Assembly: GCF_025370875.1 (NCBI RefSeq)
Contig: NZ_JAMXFD010000003.1
Coordinates: forward strand, 286,069-350,068
DNA: 64,000 nt
Source of the DNA: Laspinema palackyanum D2c
GTDB taxonomy: Bacteria > Cyanobacteriota > Cyanobacteriia > Cyanobacteriales > Laspinemataceae
Direction: 5' to 3'
Shown: positions 43,794 through 53,478 of the stretch, piece after piece
How the letters are laid out: every line of letters starts with the position of its first letter
Numbering within the stretch: the first letter of the stretch is position 1
Notes under the pieces: model-generated
The model's input: the letters and a program-made list of their open reading frames with translations, nothing else
Database searches by the model: none
Told to the model about the DNA's origin: nothing
Position numbers and translations under genes: made by a program

Positions 43794-45305
43794 ATGGACT
43801 GGACAACCCCCCTAAAATTTCAACAGGCGGATTTTATTAAACGGCTCAATCACCAGAGTGCCGAACTGCTGCATTGCCAGTCTCCGGGTTTGCATGGCGA
43901 ACAGGTGACGATCGCCGGTGAACGCTTCCGGGCAATTCTTTCCGCCTGTGAACAGAGACTGTCTTGGACTCAATCCCCGACCCCCATCTCGGAACGGTTT
44001 CGCGATCGCCTCCGCCATCAGCTAGGGGTCGAAGCTGTCGCCACCTATTTAGATCACCGGGTGACTCGAATTGACCCAGATCAGCCGCCCCAATCCCCAA
44101 GTCCGGGCGATTTTACCCTCAAAGCGAATCCCGCGATCACCCTTTCCGTTCAGGCCATTTGGGGTTCCACTTCCCCCTTAGTCTGGGATCTGGAACTCTC
44201 CCAAATTAAGCACCAATCGGCCATCATTTTTGTCCTGATTCCCGAACCGATTCCCCCGTCCCAGTCCGAATATCACCCGATTTTAGCTGGATTTTTACCC
44301 ACCCATTTAATCGCCATGAGCGAGGGTCGCGCCCGCCTCTGCCTCAATGACCTCTTTTATATGGGTGGACTGAATCTCTATCTGGAATCCCTGAGCTCTA
44401 TCCCGGTTTCTACGGAATGGTTACGCATCCTCACGGGCACCTCCAACTATGTCTATCCCGTTGCCATCAGTGCCGATGGGGGTCTCGTTGCCAGCAGCAG
44501 TTACGATGGTACGATTAAACTCTGGAAACTGCGCGATCGCGAAATTACTCAAGCCCTCTGTGGACATTCTTGGTCCTTTTATCCCATCGCTGGGGGTCAA
44601 GCGGGACAATCTCTCGCCAGTGGCAGTACAGAAAAAAAATTGAATCTGTGGCAACGGGGTCGCGGGGATTTTATTCGCACCCTAGCTGGACATACCAGCG
44701 GAGTCAGTGCCATTGCCATTAGTGAAGATAGCAAAATTTTGGTCAGTGGCGGCTACGATGGGACTATCGAGATTTGGGACCTCCTCCAAGGGCAACGGTT
44801 GCGGACCCTCAGTGGTCATTCTGGAACCGTTCGCCCGATTTCCCTCAGTCCTGATGGGACCATACTCGCCACCGGAGGCATTGATAAAAAGCTTAATCTG
44901 TGGAATCTCCAAACTGGGGCTTTAATTCGCTCCTTTAATATTGATACCGATGTGGCAATTTCTCTGGCGATTAGTCCCAACGGTCAATTGTTAATCAGTG
45001 GTTCTCAGGATGGGACCATTAAAATTTGGAATTTAGAATCCGGCTGTTTGATTCGGGCGATCGCCGCTCATTCCGGCATCGTTCGCGGCGTCACCCTCAG
45101 TCACGATGGCAAAACCCTCGCCAGTGGCAGCCTGGAAAAAACCATTAAACTCTGGAATGTGGACACCGGCGATCTGTTGCGAACCCTGACGGGTCATCCA
45201 GACCCCACCATTACCTTCGCGATCGACTCCGAGGGACCCAACCTGGATACCAGCTTATTGCGTCACTACCAACCCGGTTGGGAAGAACCCAGACAATGGC
45301 AATAA
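43794..45305 (+). CDS. WD40 protein with unknown N-terminal domain
   Basis: A 503-residue protein. Residues 1-205 form a soluble domain that I cannot name with certainty; its end (GFLPTHLIAMSEGRARLCLNDLFY) reminds me of DUF1822-type cyanobacterial proteins. From about residue 215 on there are six clear WD40 repeats (each ends in xxLW or xxIW) and a weak seventh, enough for one propeller. There is no signal peptide, so it is cytoplasmic. It is probably a scaffold; the partner is unknown. It converges on psb32. Confidence 0.85.
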   Translation: MDWTTPLKFQQADFIKRLNHQSAELLHCQSPGLHGEQVTIAGERFRAILSACEQRLSWTQSPTPISERFRDRLRHQLGVEAVATYLDHRVTRIDPDQPPQSPSPGDFTLKANPAITLSVQAIWGSTSPLVWDLELSQIKHQSAIIFVLIPEPIPPSQSEYHPILAGFLPTHLIAMSEGRARLCLNDLFYMGGLNLYLESLSSIPVSTEWLRILTGTSNYVYPVAISADGGLVASSSYDGTIKLWKLRDREITQALCGHSWSFYPIAGGQAGQSLASGSTEKKLNLWQRGRGDFIRTLAGHTSGVSAIAISEDSKILVSGGYDGTIEIWDLLQGQRLRTLSGHSGTVRPISLSPDGTILATGGIDKKLNLWNLQTGALIRSFNIDTDVAISLAISPNGQLLISGSQDGTIKIWNLESGCLIRAIAAHSGIVRGVTLSHDGKTLASGSLEKTIKLWNVDTGDLLRTLTGHPDPTITFAIDSEGPNLDTSLLRHYQPGWEEPRQWQ

Positions 45306-45366
45306 ATTACCCGACAAATCAGCCGAGTCCTTACTGATTCTAGGTTCTGGCGCTACCGTAGTGAGC

Positions 45367-45436
45367 AGAAACCGGGTGTCTTGACCCACTCTGTGCTGAG
45401 TACCAACAAAGCCAGGGGGATGAAACCCGGTTTCTT
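45367..45436. repeat. AGAAACC inverted-repeat element, copy 5
   Basis: Arms AGAAACCGGGTGTCT (45367-45381) and TGAAACCCGGTTTCTT (45421-45436), again between two convergent genes. Confidence 0.8.
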
Positions 45437-45466
45437 CTGCTGCGGATCTAAAACTCTACCCACTTC

Positions 45467-46273
45467 CTAAGTTTCAGAAGTCGAGGACCCATTGATAATC
45501 GGCGTTAAATAAGCAACCAGTGCACCGAGTAGAAACCCGAGGATATTCCGCAGTAAGGGTAAAAAATCACTGGTCCGCGAGATCACTGGTCCCAAACCAA
45601 AGGCAATAAATAAAATTCCCCATAGGGGTGAAAACATTAAGGCCCATTGCCAGGAAAACGCTTGTCGATCTTTCCTCGGATGTGCGGCAAATCCAAAGAT
45701 GACGCCTCCCAACGTTGAGGTAATCAGGGTCAGGATCCATTGCTCCCTCGGCAACCCGGGGACCACCAGGCATCCCCCTTGGCGCAGACAATTTTCCACG
45801 CTATTTAATGCGCTCAGAATTGCTTGGTCCTCTCCATTCTCCCGCACGAAAAATTGATTGCCGTACCGGGTTTGTAATTCGATCCAGAAGGTTCTCGGGA
45901 GTAAGGGGTAGAGCTCATCCCCCACATTGAATCCCAAGAGGTTGCCCCCCCGAGGGTCCGCAATCAGCAGGACGCTCTTATCGTTGAGGTCCCAATAATC
46001 CTTAACCGCCCGACCCGGGGTGCGATCGTATTGGGTCAGGACCCTCAGTTTCCAGCCGGTTTCCGCTTCAAAATTCTCTAACTCTTGGACTAAGTTCTCT
46101 TCCTGGACGCTCGTCAGGGAGTTGGCGAGGTCAATAATGGGGGTTTGGATCTCCGGCAGTAACTCAGGATTGTCATAAGCTTGAGCCGGAATCGGGGCGA
46201 TCGCCCAAACTGATACAGCGACGAAAAAGGCAGCGACAGATATTAGAAGTCTTTTCGGAAATGTTGATTGCAT
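45467..46273 (-). CDS. psb32: TPM-domain protein, Psb32 type
   Basis: A 268-residue protein. The start at 46273 gives a good signal peptide (MQSTFPKRLLISVAAFFVA, cut near AQAYDNPE); longer starts at 46297 and 46351 are possible. A TPM domain follows (about 40-170) with the conserved ETGWKLRVLTQYDRTPGRAV and SVLLIADPRGGNLL. Two to three membrane helices close the protein. In Synechocystis and plants (TLP18.3) this family aids photosystem II repair after light damage, on the lumenal side of the thylakoid. It is preceded by the DUF1823 gene on the same strand. Confidence 0.9.
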   Translation of the reverse strand: MQSTFPKRLLISVAAFFVAVSVWAIAPIPAQAYDNPELLPEIQTPIIDLANSLTSVQEENLVQELENFEAETGWKLRVLTQYDRTPGRAVKDYWDLNDKSVLLIADPRGGNLLGFNVGDELYPLLPRTFWIELQTRYGNQFFVRENGEDQAILSALNSVENCLRQGGCLVVPGLPREQWILTLITSTLGGVIFGFAAHPRKDRQAFSWQWALMFSPLWGILFIAFGLGPVISRTSDFLPLLRNILGFLLGALVAYLTPIINGSSTSET

Positions 46274-46503
46274 TGCAGTCTCTATAGGAGTTTTCATTCT
46301 TTCATCCAACCAGGGTGCCATCACAGCAGGCTCCACCCCCGAGCCATTCATAAACTTAATATTTGTTTACAGTTTTTACCTTCCCTTAATATTAAGCATC
46401 TCGACCCAATGCCGTCAATCAGAATTCCAGCAGATTTACCTCCGGTTTAATTTTATAATTAAACAGATTGACAACTTGCAATTTTTGGATTAAAATTATA
46501 AAA

Positions 46504-46525
46504 CCTCAATCCGGCTAGATTGAGG
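46504..46525 (-). terminator. Rho-independent terminator of the DUF1823 gene
   Basis: On the minus strand CCTCAAT-CTAGCCGG-ATTGAGG followed by TTTTATAATTTT, 80 bp after the stop. Confidence 0.8.
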
Positions 46526-46605
46526 GAGGAATGGCCCCTTACTAATCATCAATCCTAAATCAACGGGTTAACCAAAATAGCCAGAGAAAGACTTGACGCC
46601 CCCAA

Positions 46606-46971
46606 TCAGGGCTGAGATTCTAAATAACTTAATAACCAATTCGCCATCGTAGCGCGACGGGTTAAGCGGGGAACCAACTCACCCACCTTGTAACCCGAAA
46701 ACCCCAACTTTTCCTTCAGCAGTTGCTTATTTTCTTTAGGAATAGAACGAGTGAGTTTAACAGTTGCCGGTCGGCTGGCGATAAAATCCGGGGGTTCTGG
46801 ATACTCGTCCCGCCACAGCGGATCAACAGCATCCGTATTCCAAACTTGAGTCATTTCCTCATAACGATACCCTAAAGAATGCCAAACCAAGCGATTAACC
46901 GTTAAATCATCAATCTTATCATTGAGAATATCCCAAATCGTATCAAAATTGAGGGGAGGTAATTCAGACAT
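46606..46971 (-). CDS. DUF1823 family protein
   Basis: A 121-residue soluble protein that matches the cyanobacterial/plant DUF1823 family along its whole length: LNFDTIWDILNDKIDDLTVN, LVWHSLGYRY, EYPEPPDFIASRPATVKLTR, ENKQLLKEKLGF and TRRATMANWLLSYL. Function unknown, but its restriction to oxygenic phototrophs suggests a role linked to photosynthesis. It is a single-gene unit with its own terminator. Confidence 0.92.
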   Translation of the reverse strand: MSELPPLNFDTIWDILNDKIDDLTVNRLVWHSLGYRYEEMTQVWNTDAVDPLWRDEYPEPPDFIASRPATVKLTRSIPKENKQLLKEKLGFSGYKVGELVPRLTRRATMANWLLSYLESQP

Positions 46972-47172
46972 AAACCTTGAAAGACCGAAAATAAATAACC
47001 GGATTACTTCAAAAAAATCATATCATAATCCTCCCCAATCCCTGAAAATCCGTGTAATCAGGAGTTCATACCTAATCCGGTTGTTAAAAGTCGATTTTCT
47101 GTATTAGCCCGCGCTTCTGGGGCTTCGTCCGCGAGTGTCCCAGGCTTTAGCCTGCGGCAGCGGGGTTTTTAC

Positions 47173-50100
47173 TTATCGAGACCGGCTCAACCGTTGTACA
47201 GAGGGAAGGCTAGATTTAGGAAATCGTTGTTCCTTAATCGCTTCCTGGCAAAGCGCCCGATCGCCCTCGCTGATATTTTTGGAATACTTGAAATAATCAT
47301 GGAGCCAAGTACAAGCACGGCGAGTTAAATCATCCAAATCCAAATTCCACAAAATCACCGTATTATCATCGCCCGCCGAGGCAATAATTTCACCATCGGG
47401 ACTGAATTCCACATCTAAAACCCCGGACGTATGACCTTGCAGGGTTTTTAATAACGTCCCATCTTTGAGACTCCAAAGCTTAACCGTGCCATCCCAACTG
47501 GCGGAAACCAACAGCCGACCATCCGGGGAAAAGCGCACACTTTCCACACTATCGCTATACCCTTGCAACAGGGTTTTTTCCAAGGTTCCATCGAGATTCC
47601 AAATTTTCACGGTATTATCCCAACTGGCGGAAGCAACCCGTTGACCATCGGGAGAGAAGGTGACGCTGGTGACATAAGACTGATGAGGATAGCGACCGGC
47701 GAGGGTTTGGAGGAGTTCACCGTCCTTGGTCCAGAGTTTGACCATTTTATCATCGGAACCGGAGGCAATCAGACGACCATCGGGGGAAAAGGCGACACTA
47801 TTCACCCGTTCCGAGTGTCCTTCCAAAACTTTCAATAACGTGCCATCAATCCGCCAAATTTTGACGGTTTTATCCCGAGAACCGGAGGCAATTAATTGAC
47901 CATCGGGAGAGAAACTGACCGCATAAGCGCGATCGCTGTGACTACGAGCCACGGGACAATCGGAATGTTTGTCAGGGTCGGCGGTCAAATTCGGGTCTAC
48001 TAAAGTTTTGAGCAGGGTACCCTTGGCAGCATTCCAAATTTTGACCGTACAATCTTGAGAGACCGAGGCGATCGCCCGACCATCATGAGAAAAACTCACC
48101 CCAAACACGCGATCGCCATGTCCATCGGGAGCCTGTAACGTGGTCACCGCTTCTGTCGTCCGACCCGGTTCCAGACTCCAAATTTTCACGGTATTATCCC
48201 AACTCGCCGATGCTAACTGTTTTCCCGTAGGAGACAAGCTGATACTGGACACTCTCCCCTTATGACCCACCTCCCCAGCTAACACTTTCAAAAACGTATC
48301 TTTCAGAGTCCACAGGCGAATGGTTTTATCCCAACTGGCGGAAGCTAAAGTCATGCCATCGGGACTAAAATTCACACTGGTGACTCGGCCACTATGACCC
48401 TTAAGGGTTTTAATCGGCGTCCCATCTAATTTCCAAATTTTAATGGCATTATCATCCCCTGCGGATGCAAACCAGCGACCATCGGGACTAAAACTCAGGC
48501 TAAAGACAATATCATCATGTGCTTTCCAGGTTTGGGTGGAGTTCTGAGTCAGGTTCGTCACGGAAATGGTATGGTCCACCCCAGCGGAAACCAGATGACG
48601 ACCATCGGGACTAAACGCCAATGCCGTCACCCAATCCGTATGAACCCTAAACGTCTTTTCCAAGGTACCCTCCAGACTCCAGAGTTTAACGGTTTTGTCA
48701 TCGGAAGCGGAGGCGAGGGTTTGACCATCGGGACTGAAGGTGACCCAATTCACGGAATCGGTATGACCTGTCAAGGTTCTGACTAAACTGCCATCGGAGA
48801 CCCGCCATAATTTGAGGGTTTGATCATGACTTGCGGTGGCGACAAATTGACTATCCGGGGAAAAAGTAGCACTATAAATGCTCAGAGTATGGCCGGTGAG
48901 TGTTTTATGGAGACTGCCATCGCGCTTCCAGAGTTTAACCGTCCTGTCTTTGGAGGCGGAGGCAATTAAATTCCCATCGGGAGAAAAGGCGACGCTGGTG
49001 ACGGCATCGGCATGACTGACTCCTGTCACATCGAGGCTATAATCTACCAATTTTTTATGGAGACTGCCGTTGCGATTCCACAGCAATACCTGAGTGTCAT
49101 TGCTTCCGGAGGCCAACAATTGACCATCAGGAGAGAAGGCGACACTCCAGACTTCTGCACCATGTTCTTCTAAGCGGTTGCGTTCTCGCACTCCATAGAC
49201 TGCTTGTTGCAAGGCGGTTGCCACCCGCAGTTTCGTTTCGGAGTCTGGGTTTTTAGCCAACGAGAGTTTTCTCCATGCTCTTAAACTTTCGACTAAGGCA
49301 TCAAATTCGCGATCGGCGACATAGAGGGCTTCACTGGAGGCACTAATGGCGGTAATTTGAGCATTTTCCACGCCGATGGAGGCTTGTTCTTTTTGGGCGA
49401 GGGCGAATACACTGGCAAAGGCTAATAAACCAGCTAAGAAGCCTAAAAATCCCCGTTGACATTTGAGGGTTTTATTGCTTTTTTCCAGTTGCGCCTGGGT
49501 CATTTTTTTGGCTTCTTCGGCCTGGACTAACTGCGCCTCGGGACCAAAATCGGTTTCGTATTTTTGGCGGACGGGGTGAACGAGATAGTCATGGACGAGT
49601 TGATAGCGATCGCCGGATTCTTCTCGGTGAATAAAGACTAAACCTGCGCCTTCGAGAATTTTTAAAATTAAGTCAAGTTGTGCCGGGGTGATTTCGGCGT
49701 CTGCTTTTAATTCGTCTTGGGTACGCAGGGGTCGGGTATTGTTTTGATTGGTCAGACGGTAGAGGACGGACCAAGCCGGTTTTTCATTATCCGGTCCACA
49801 GTCGCGAATGACTTGGACGAGCGATCGGGCAATGAGGATTTCTTTGGGGCGATCGCCTAGCTTTTGATACTGCGCTAAGGTGGTGATTTTTTCTTCATCA
49901 TCTTGCAGTTGAGCGCCCACCAGTTGCAATTCAATCGGGCGCACTTGACCTGTTTCATTGGCCAAATCCCGAACTAATGCCTCAATCAGTTCCGCTTCCA
50001 AGTAAAATTGGGAGCGGGCCGTTAAGCGCTGAATCACTTCTACGGCCTGGGCTGCGGAAAAATCACTGAGTTGATAGCGGATTTCTTTACTGAGAATATC

Positions 50101-52326
50101 GTTATTAATGGCATCGAGATAGCATAATCGTTCGCAGTCTAATAAATAATGTAAGAAATCGGTTCTCAGGGATAGGATGATTTTAACAAAAGGGATATCT
50201 AGGCAGATTTGTAAAAAGCGATAGAATTCTTGTCGGCTTTCCTGGGTTTTATGAACAAAGAAAAATTCTTCAAATTGGTCAAAAACAATCACGGTTAACA
50301 GATTGCGATTGACATTGGACCGCAGCATGGATAAGGCGGCTTCTGGGGGGGTTGAGTCCGCCGACTTTTGTGCAGTCGGGCTTTTATCCGGCTGTTGGTC
50401 TCCATTGAGTTCGGCCCACTCCATAGCGGGCTCTGGGGGGATTCCCAGGGTTTGGCTGATGGTTTCATTGAGGCGTTTGGAGAGGGTGGCCATCCAGTCG
50501 GTATAGGACCGGAGGACGACGGGCAATGCTAGGCGATCGCCGATCGCCCGTCCGGCTAATGCGGGAACGAATCCGGCATTCACTAAGGAGGATTTGCCCA
50601 CCCCGGATTCTCCATAGAGAATGGTGAGTTTTTTATCGGCGCGAGTCATGCGTTCGAGCAAACATTCAATATGGCTTTGGCGGCCTGCGGCGGCGATTTC
50701 TTGGGGAAGACCGAAAAAGTCGGAATGCTTTGGATCTAAGGGGCGATCGGCCGTTGGGTTGAGGAGGGGTGTAGGATTTTTGGTGTGCGGTTGCAGCAAT
50801 CCGGCACCGACAAAAGCCCGGAATCCATAGAGGGTTTCAATGGAGCGTTGTTCTTGTTTGAGGCGAAAGGCTTCGACATATTCTTGATGCTCAAAATAGA
50901 GCGATCGCAACAGTTTTAAGATGGAAATATAAAGCTGGGGGTCTCGTTCCGGTTTGGTGACTTGTTGGGCAAAATTGAGAATTTCGATTGCGGATTGGGA
51001 CTGTTGATACCAGGAAGGGGCTCCATCATTTAAGGTCCTGGGGGCGGAGGTGGCGTCCTGAAGGCTCAATTCAGGAACTGTGGCCCGGGCGAGTAAGTAC
51101 AAATATAATCCCTGTTCTTGGCGATCGGTAACCGGATTCAAGGCGATCGCGGCGATCGCCTTTTGGGCGTACTCTTTCGACTGTTCCCACTGGAAGCGCG
51201 CCAGGGCGATTTCTGCCATAAATCCATAATCCCGAGCCAATTGCACGGGGTGGTTTTGATGGAGATCTAGGGTTTTTTCCACTTGTTCGAGCAAGCGGTC
51301 CCAGCGCTGTAACTTTGCTAGGACCTCGGATAACAGGGGGCTAAATTGGGCGACAACATCTAAGCGGGAACTGGACTCAAACAGGGTCAAGGCGCGATCG
51401 AGATAGGATTCGGCTTCTATCAGGTATTGCTGACTTTGAGCCTGGTAGAGTTCGGCCTTGCGGCAATATAACAATCCTAAATGAAACCACAACAGACCCA
51501 GGCGTTCGACATCCGCTGAGGAAATGGCCTCCGTGAGGGGGGAACCGGGACCAAGATGCTGCCATAAGGTCAAACATTCGTGATAATGGGCGATCGCTCT
51601 GTCGAGGCGATCGTGGCAAAACTCATCGCGACCGAGGACAAACTGGACGCTGGCACAGAGGTCCAGATCCAAGGTCACGCCGCGATTGAAGCAATCTTTA
51701 ATTGCCGATTCCAGTTCTTTGCGTCGGTTCGACTCTAGGGGATGGGGGATGCACCAGTCATATCCGCCTTCATTCCTTCCTCCGGCGAGGAGCTGCGGAA
51801 CCAGACTTCCGGCCTCTTGGTGCAGCAAGTCCAGCAAGCTATCGGTTTCCATCTCAAATTTAATGGAGGTAGCGGCCCAACTTTTCAAATCCGGTGCAAA
51901 CCGAATCAAAGAAGCGAGCACTTCTTCAGTCACCCACCAAATCAGGGGAAAGGGAAAACTGTTGCGAAATTCATCGCGCACCTGATTGGCCGACACCAGC
52001 AACTGTTCCAAGCCATTGGTGCAATCCAACCCAAAAATCATCACCGCCGCCAGGGGTTGCTGCTGATTCAGAGCGTCAACCAAGGTGCTGTACAGGGTGC
52101 TGACCGTTTTCGGGAGAACCAGAGACTGTACAGAATGTCCTTCCTCGAATAGGTTTTGACAGAGAGATTCGAGACGTTGGACCATCGTCTGCTGCAATGT
52201 TACATAGTTGCACCGGACTAAAATTAAGGAAAAATTTCCTTGAGATAGGGCGATCGCACGGACCAACGTCTGTAAGGAACGCTCATTATAGAGGGAACAT
52301 TCAATGGGTGGATCGAGATCAGTCAT
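47173..52326 (-). CDS. STAND ATPase with 14 WD40 repeats
   Basis: A 1717-residue protein. Residues 1-200 look like a degenerate ATPase-like domain without a Walker A Lys (FSLILVRCNYVTL), with a later FPFPLIWWVTEEV strand and APDLKSWAA. About 210-500 is helical and TPR-like. About 535-900 is an nSTAND1-type ATPase: FFGLPQEIAAAGR, YGESGVGKSSLVNAGF with Lys578, and VIVFDQFEEFF as Walker B. A hydrophobic helix (GFLGFLAGLLAFASVFAL) lies near 985. From about 1050 to 1680 I count exactly 14 WD40 repeats, two full propellers. STAND proteins wait for a ligand, then oligomerise; the WD40 end is usually the sensor. It may act with the ATPase encoded upstream on the same strand. Confidence 0.93.
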   Translation of the reverse strand: MTDLDPPIECSLYNERSLQTLVRAIALSQGNFSLILVRCNYVTLQQTMVQRLESLCQNLFEEGHSVQSLVLPKTVSTLYSTLVDALNQQQPLAAVMIFGLDCTNGLEQLLVSANQVRDEFRNSFPFPLIWWVTEEVLASLIRFAPDLKSWAATSIKFEMETDSLLDLLHQEAGSLVPQLLAGGRNEGGYDWCIPHPLESNRRKELESAIKDCFNRGVTLDLDLCASVQFVLGRDEFCHDRLDRAIAHYHECLTLWQHLGPGSPLTEAISSADVERLGLLWFHLGLLYCRKAELYQAQSQQYLIEAESYLDRALTLFESSSRLDVVAQFSPLLSEVLAKLQRWDRLLEQVEKTLDLHQNHPVQLARDYGFMAEIALARFQWEQSKEYAQKAIAAIALNPVTDRQEQGLYLYLLARATVPELSLQDATSAPRTLNDGAPSWYQQSQSAIEILNFAQQVTKPERDPQLYISILKLLRSLYFEHQEYVEAFRLKQEQRSIETLYGFRAFVGAGLLQPHTKNPTPLLNPTADRPLDPKHSDFFGLPQEIAAAGRQSHIECLLERMTRADKKLTILYGESGVGKSSLVNAGFVPALAGRAIGDRLALPVVLRSYTDWMATLSKRLNETISQTLGIPPEPAMEWAELNGDQQPDKSPTAQKSADSTPPEAALSMLRSNVNRNLLTVIVFDQFEEFFFVHKTQESRQEFYRFLQICLDIPFVKIILSLRTDFLHYLLDCERLCYLDAINNDILSKEIRYQLSDFSAAQAVEVIQRLTARSQFYLEAELIEALVRDLANETGQVRPIELQLVGAQLQDDEEKITTLAQYQKLGDRPKEILIARSLVQVIRDCGPDNEKPAWSVLYRLTNQNNTRPLRTQDELKADAEITPAQLDLILKILEGAGLVFIHREESGDRYQLVHDYLVHPVRQKYETDFGPEAQLVQAEEAKKMTQAQLEKSNKTLKCQRGFLGFLAGLLAFASVFALAQKEQASIGVENAQITAISASSEALYVADREFDALVESLRAWRKLSLAKNPDSETKLRVATALQQAVYGVRERNRLEEHGAEVWSVAFSPDGQLLASGSNDTQVLLWNRNGSLHKKLVDYSLDVTGVSHADAVTSVAFSPDGNLIASASKDRTVKLWKRDGSLHKTLTGHTLSIYSATFSPDSQFVATASHDQTLKLWRVSDGSLVRTLTGHTDSVNWVTFSPDGQTLASASDDKTVKLWSLEGTLEKTFRVHTDWVTALAFSPDGRHLVSAGVDHTISVTNLTQNSTQTWKAHDDIVFSLSFSPDGRWFASAGDDNAIKIWKLDGTPIKTLKGHSGRVTSVNFSPDGMTLASASWDKTIRLWTLKDTFLKVLAGEVGHKGRVSSISLSPTGKQLASASWDNTVKIWSLEPGRTTEAVTTLQAPDGHGDRVFGVSFSHDGRAIASVSQDCTVKIWNAAKGTLLKTLVDPNLTADPDKHSDCPVARSHSDRAYAVSFSPDGQLIASGSRDKTVKIWRIDGTLLKVLEGHSERVNSVAFSPDGRLIASGSDDKMVKLWTKDGELLQTLAGRYPHQSYVTSVTFSPDGQRVASASWDNTVKIWNLDGTLEKTLLQGYSDSVESVRFSPDGRLLVSASWDGTVKLWSLKDGTLLKTLQGHTSGVLDVEFSPDGEIIASAGDDNTVILWNLDLDDLTRRACTWLHDYFKYSKNISEGDRALCQEAIKEQRFPKSSLPSVQRLSRSR

Positions 52327-52593
52327 AACTTTTGTCGTTGTGCGCTATTCAAAAGCCAAATCAATACCATAGTGACCACCCCAAACTATCTTATGCCTAT
52401 TTTCCTATTCCCTGATTCATCGGTTTGGGTTGGACTCCTAATCCCCTTGTTACCTACTTTTTGTCCTGACGCAGTAACGCCCTATCCCTGATCCCCCAAT
52501 TTGATCCGGGGCAACTTCGCTTCACAGATTCGGTTCTTATTGTACCGATAAAAGACCCTCTCTTTTTAGGAATTCAGGAGGGTTCCAGATCAC

Positions 52594-52731
52594 CTACTCA
52601 CCTGGATTCCACCACAGGCGATCGGGGATAAACAGACCGGGAATTTTCTCGGGTTGGATAATAATCTCTCCATTTGGGCCAGGAGGAATGCCAAGGCGAG
52701 ATAACTTAATCCTAATTTTGGTTTTTAAGGA
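52594..52731 (-). pseudogene. Possible gene fragment
   Basis: The minus strand is open for about 45 codons and gives a protein-like end, KLSRLGIPPGPNGEIII then PGLFIPDRLWWNPGE and a stop. No start codon precedes it. It could be the tail of a lost gene. I cannot name the family, and chance is possible. The remaining DNA between 52327 and 53478 shows no other gene. Confidence 0.25.
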
Positions 52732-53478
52732 TTATTCCGTTCCGATTGATCTGCTCTTTCTATGATATAGTCCCTCTAAATCCTTTAGATCAAGAGGGGA
52801 GGGAGTAACCCCTTGGGGGGATAGACCCTACAGCAATGAGCGAACAGGGGTAGATTCGCTCTATCAGTTTTTTTCCGGATAAAAATCACTACAGATTCTC
52901 TCATCAAAACTACCCTTTCGCTGCGTTTCCCTCCTAGGAAGGGTTCCTGGAGTTAGCGCTCTTTGGGGAATAAGTCACTCTTTTAACAGGACTCGGGTCT
53001 TAATCATAAACGTTTCTTGGCTTCTGTCAAATTCAAAAACTCGACTAAAACCCTGGGCGGAAAAAATACAAGAAAAATATCAGAAATCGATTCCCTGTAG
53101 ATGGGATACCAGTCAAGCCGATAAAATAGAGCGCTAAACAAATGGGAAGAAAATTGGCTGGTGTTCATCCAGCTTTTTAAATTCAGTCGCCAGATGAGAG
53201 AGAGAGTGAAAGATTCACTCCTCTCTTGACAAATATCATTCCATCTGTATTGAACGGCTCACAGTAGTTTGTTGCTACAAAATTGACCTAAAATTTGGGT
53301 AAAATTCGCCCCATTTTATCGAACTCAACCCATCGGCCAACTTGGGGTGCGATAGTACGGTTGCCTTGCCTGCATGGGCCAGAAAAATTTTTCAATCCCC
53401 TGGTGAGACTTCTACCTAAGCCATCACAGTGTTCAGGGAAAGATAAAAAAGATCGGGATAAAGGGAGAGAACCCGGAT

